In this document: positions 63,017-64,000 of the stretch, piece after piece
Numbering within the stretch: the first letter of the stretch is position 1
Layout of the letters: each line of letters opens with the position of its first letter
Program-made: the position numbers and the translations under genes
The notes under the pieces: model-generated
What the model was told of the DNA's origin: nothing
Seen by the model: the letters and a program-made list of their open reading frames with translations, nothing else
Databases searched by the model: none
Source: Flavobacterium sp.
GTDB taxonomy: Bacteria > Bacteroidota > Bacteroidia > Flavobacteriales > Flavobacteriaceae
DNA length: 64,000 nt
Assembly (NCBI RefSeq): GCF_004295795.1
Contig: NZ_SEBR01000010.1
Location: 62,001 to 126,000, forward strand
Reading direction: 5' to 3'

Positions 63017-63448
63017 CTATTCCTGAGTATTCGATGTATATAACAGGGATTTTACTTGAAAGATGTAATACAAAGAATCACTTTTTTGCTCAATCAAATA
63101 ATATTCATATTTAGAAGTTTCCAAAAATCTCGAGGTTAACCTTGAATCGGCAAACTCTTCAAAATTCAACAGCATGTTTGACCCGAGTAGTCTGTCCTTT
63201 GTTGCCTCGTCGACAATTTTTGGTAGTTCACATATTGCTTTAAGTGACTGTGAATAGGGATACTCAATGTAATAGGAATACTCTTTTTTATTCGCATCAA
63301 AAGTTTTGCTAATCGTGGTAATTGTTCTAAAACCTTTATTCTGAACATCAAAACTAAATTTTATATACCGATGGCTTTTTTGTCCAACTGCCGTCAAGAA
63401 AAGTAGCAGAATCGAACTAAAGGCAAGTCTTCGTAATATTTGTAGCAT
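63017..63448 (-). CDS. Secreted protein of unknown function
   Basis: A 143-residue protein from MLQILRRLAF with a signal peptide ending TAVGQ, then a beta-rich domain (KSHRYIKFSFDVQNKGFRTITTISK, KYEYYLIEQKSDSLYYIFQVKSLLY). No motif recognised. The start is chosen for the leader, which lies inside the end of the preceding gene (32-base overlap), the tight packing common in this accessory block. Confidence 0.5.
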   Translation of the reverse strand: MLQILRRLAFSSILLLFLTAVGQKSHRYIKFSFDVQNKGFRTITTISKTFDANKKEYSYYIEYPYSQSLKAICELPKIVDEATKDRLLGSNMLLNFEEFADSRLTSRFLETSKYEYYLIEQKSDSLYYIFQVKSLLYTSNTQE

Positions 63449-64000
63449 AGTTGGTGTAATTATCGTATTCAATAGATTGACTCGGGTATTGATTCATATA
63501 ATCCGTAAACGCGGGACTATTATGTAAACCCGTCATGGCGAGGTATTTATTAAACTTTGTCCAGCTCCAAGGTAACGAAACTCCGTTAACATTTATTGCG
63601 GTACTAGAGAGCTGATTTATCGTAGACGGCGAAATTAAACTTGGATAGATTTCATTCAATATTTGTTGCATCGCGGGCACTAAATTATCAAACATGAATG
63701 AATGCTGACCCTGATTGTAAAGAACACCGCCTGAATTAGTGAAAATAGTACAATTAGGCTCTTCTAAATATCCTGTTAATTGTTCAAGTGTAAGTCCCTC
63801 TAAAATTGGTAGATTTTGAGTAGTCTCGCCAATTAACATATTCAGTTGTGCATGAATCATTTCGTGCATTATAGTTTTGACAAGGTAAATATTTGAAAGA
63901 GCAGAAGTTCCATCTAAGAATTTTTTTTGAAATTTTATCGTTGTCGAAATATTATTGTTGGCATCTGCTGTTGTGCTTGTAATTGCAATTGCATTTTGAT
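63417..64000 (-). CDS. C-terminal part of a protein with an HEMIH metalloprotease-like motif (partial)
   Basis: Only the C-terminal part is in the window; the frame is open to base 64000. KTIMHEMIHAQLNML carries an HExxH motif, the zinc site of many metallopeptidases. The third ligand is not identifiable. SALSNIYLV precedes it and a Tyr/Asn-rich region (LPWSWTKFNKYLAMTGLHNSPAF) follows. Protease identity is therefore tentative. It is expected to start beyond the window. Confidence 0.55.
   Translation of the reverse strand, partial: QNAIAITSTTADANNNISTTIKFQKKFLDGTSALSNIYLVKTIMHEMIHAQLNMLIGETTQNLPILEGLTLEQLTGYLEEPNCTIFTNSGGVLYNQGQHSFMFDNLVPAMQQILNEIYPSLISPSTINQLSSTAINVNGVSLPWSWTKFNKYLAMTGLHNSPAFTDYMNQYPSQSIEYDNYTNYATNITKTCL

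Overview
The window looks like chromosome from a gliding member of the Flavobacteriaceae (Bacteroidota). Evidence: gldB and gldC beside nadE; the flavobacterial division and wall cluster in its usual order; TAnnTTTG -7 boxes, some with a TTG 19 bases upstream; few Shine-Dalgarno sequences and many GTG or TTG starts; many secreted proteins and lipoproteins with short leaders.

Layout. 1-9.5 kb: mostly minus-strand housekeeping and envelope genes (methyltransferase, map, thioredoxin-like lipoprotein, gpmI, a DUF5916-type outer-membrane protein) and two unrelated L,D-transpeptidase-type proteins that meet tail to tail. 9.6-17 kb: tRNA-Gly(TCC), a peptidase E, a tandem array of coupled paralogues with one decayed member, a DUF6702-type protein and an M1 aminopeptidase. 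17-26 kb: tatA, PAP2 phosphatase, O-methyltransferase, rlmN, DHFR-like reductase, polyprenyl synthase, and an ECF sigma / putative anti-sigma / secreted barrel trio. 26-32.3 kb: dnaG whose zinc-ligand positions are all replaced, a NarL/LuxR response regulator, nadE, gldB, gldC, a lipoprotein and engB. 32.4-33.2 kb: four tandem copies of a unit of about 190 bp.

34.3-51.4 kb: the dcw cluster mraZ-rsmH-ftsL-ftsI-murE-mraY-murD-ftsW-murG-murC-ftsQ-ftsA-ftsZ, then a yqeY-family gene. Together these make the UDP-MurNAc-peptide, lipid I and lipid II, and the division ring and septal synthase. Most junctions overlap or nearly touch. Three spacers (murD/ftsW, ftsW/murG, ftsA/ftsZ) are filled with short tandem repeats, and the murG/murC spacer carries two copies of a small palindrome that also occurs in the 190-bp array.

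51.4-64 kb: after tRNA-Arg(CCG) and a palindrome-rich element the sequence looks accessory and more AT-rich. It starts with an OLD-family ATPase/TOPRIM nuclease and a UvrD-like helicase, the composition of a Gabija-type anti-phage system (both proteins larger than the classic ones). An XRE regulator and a run of small secreted, lipoprotein and membrane genes of unknown function follow, including two tandem paralogues and an apparent truncated paralogue. The last gene runs off the end of the window.

Functional names rest on motifs and recalled family patterns. No searches were run.
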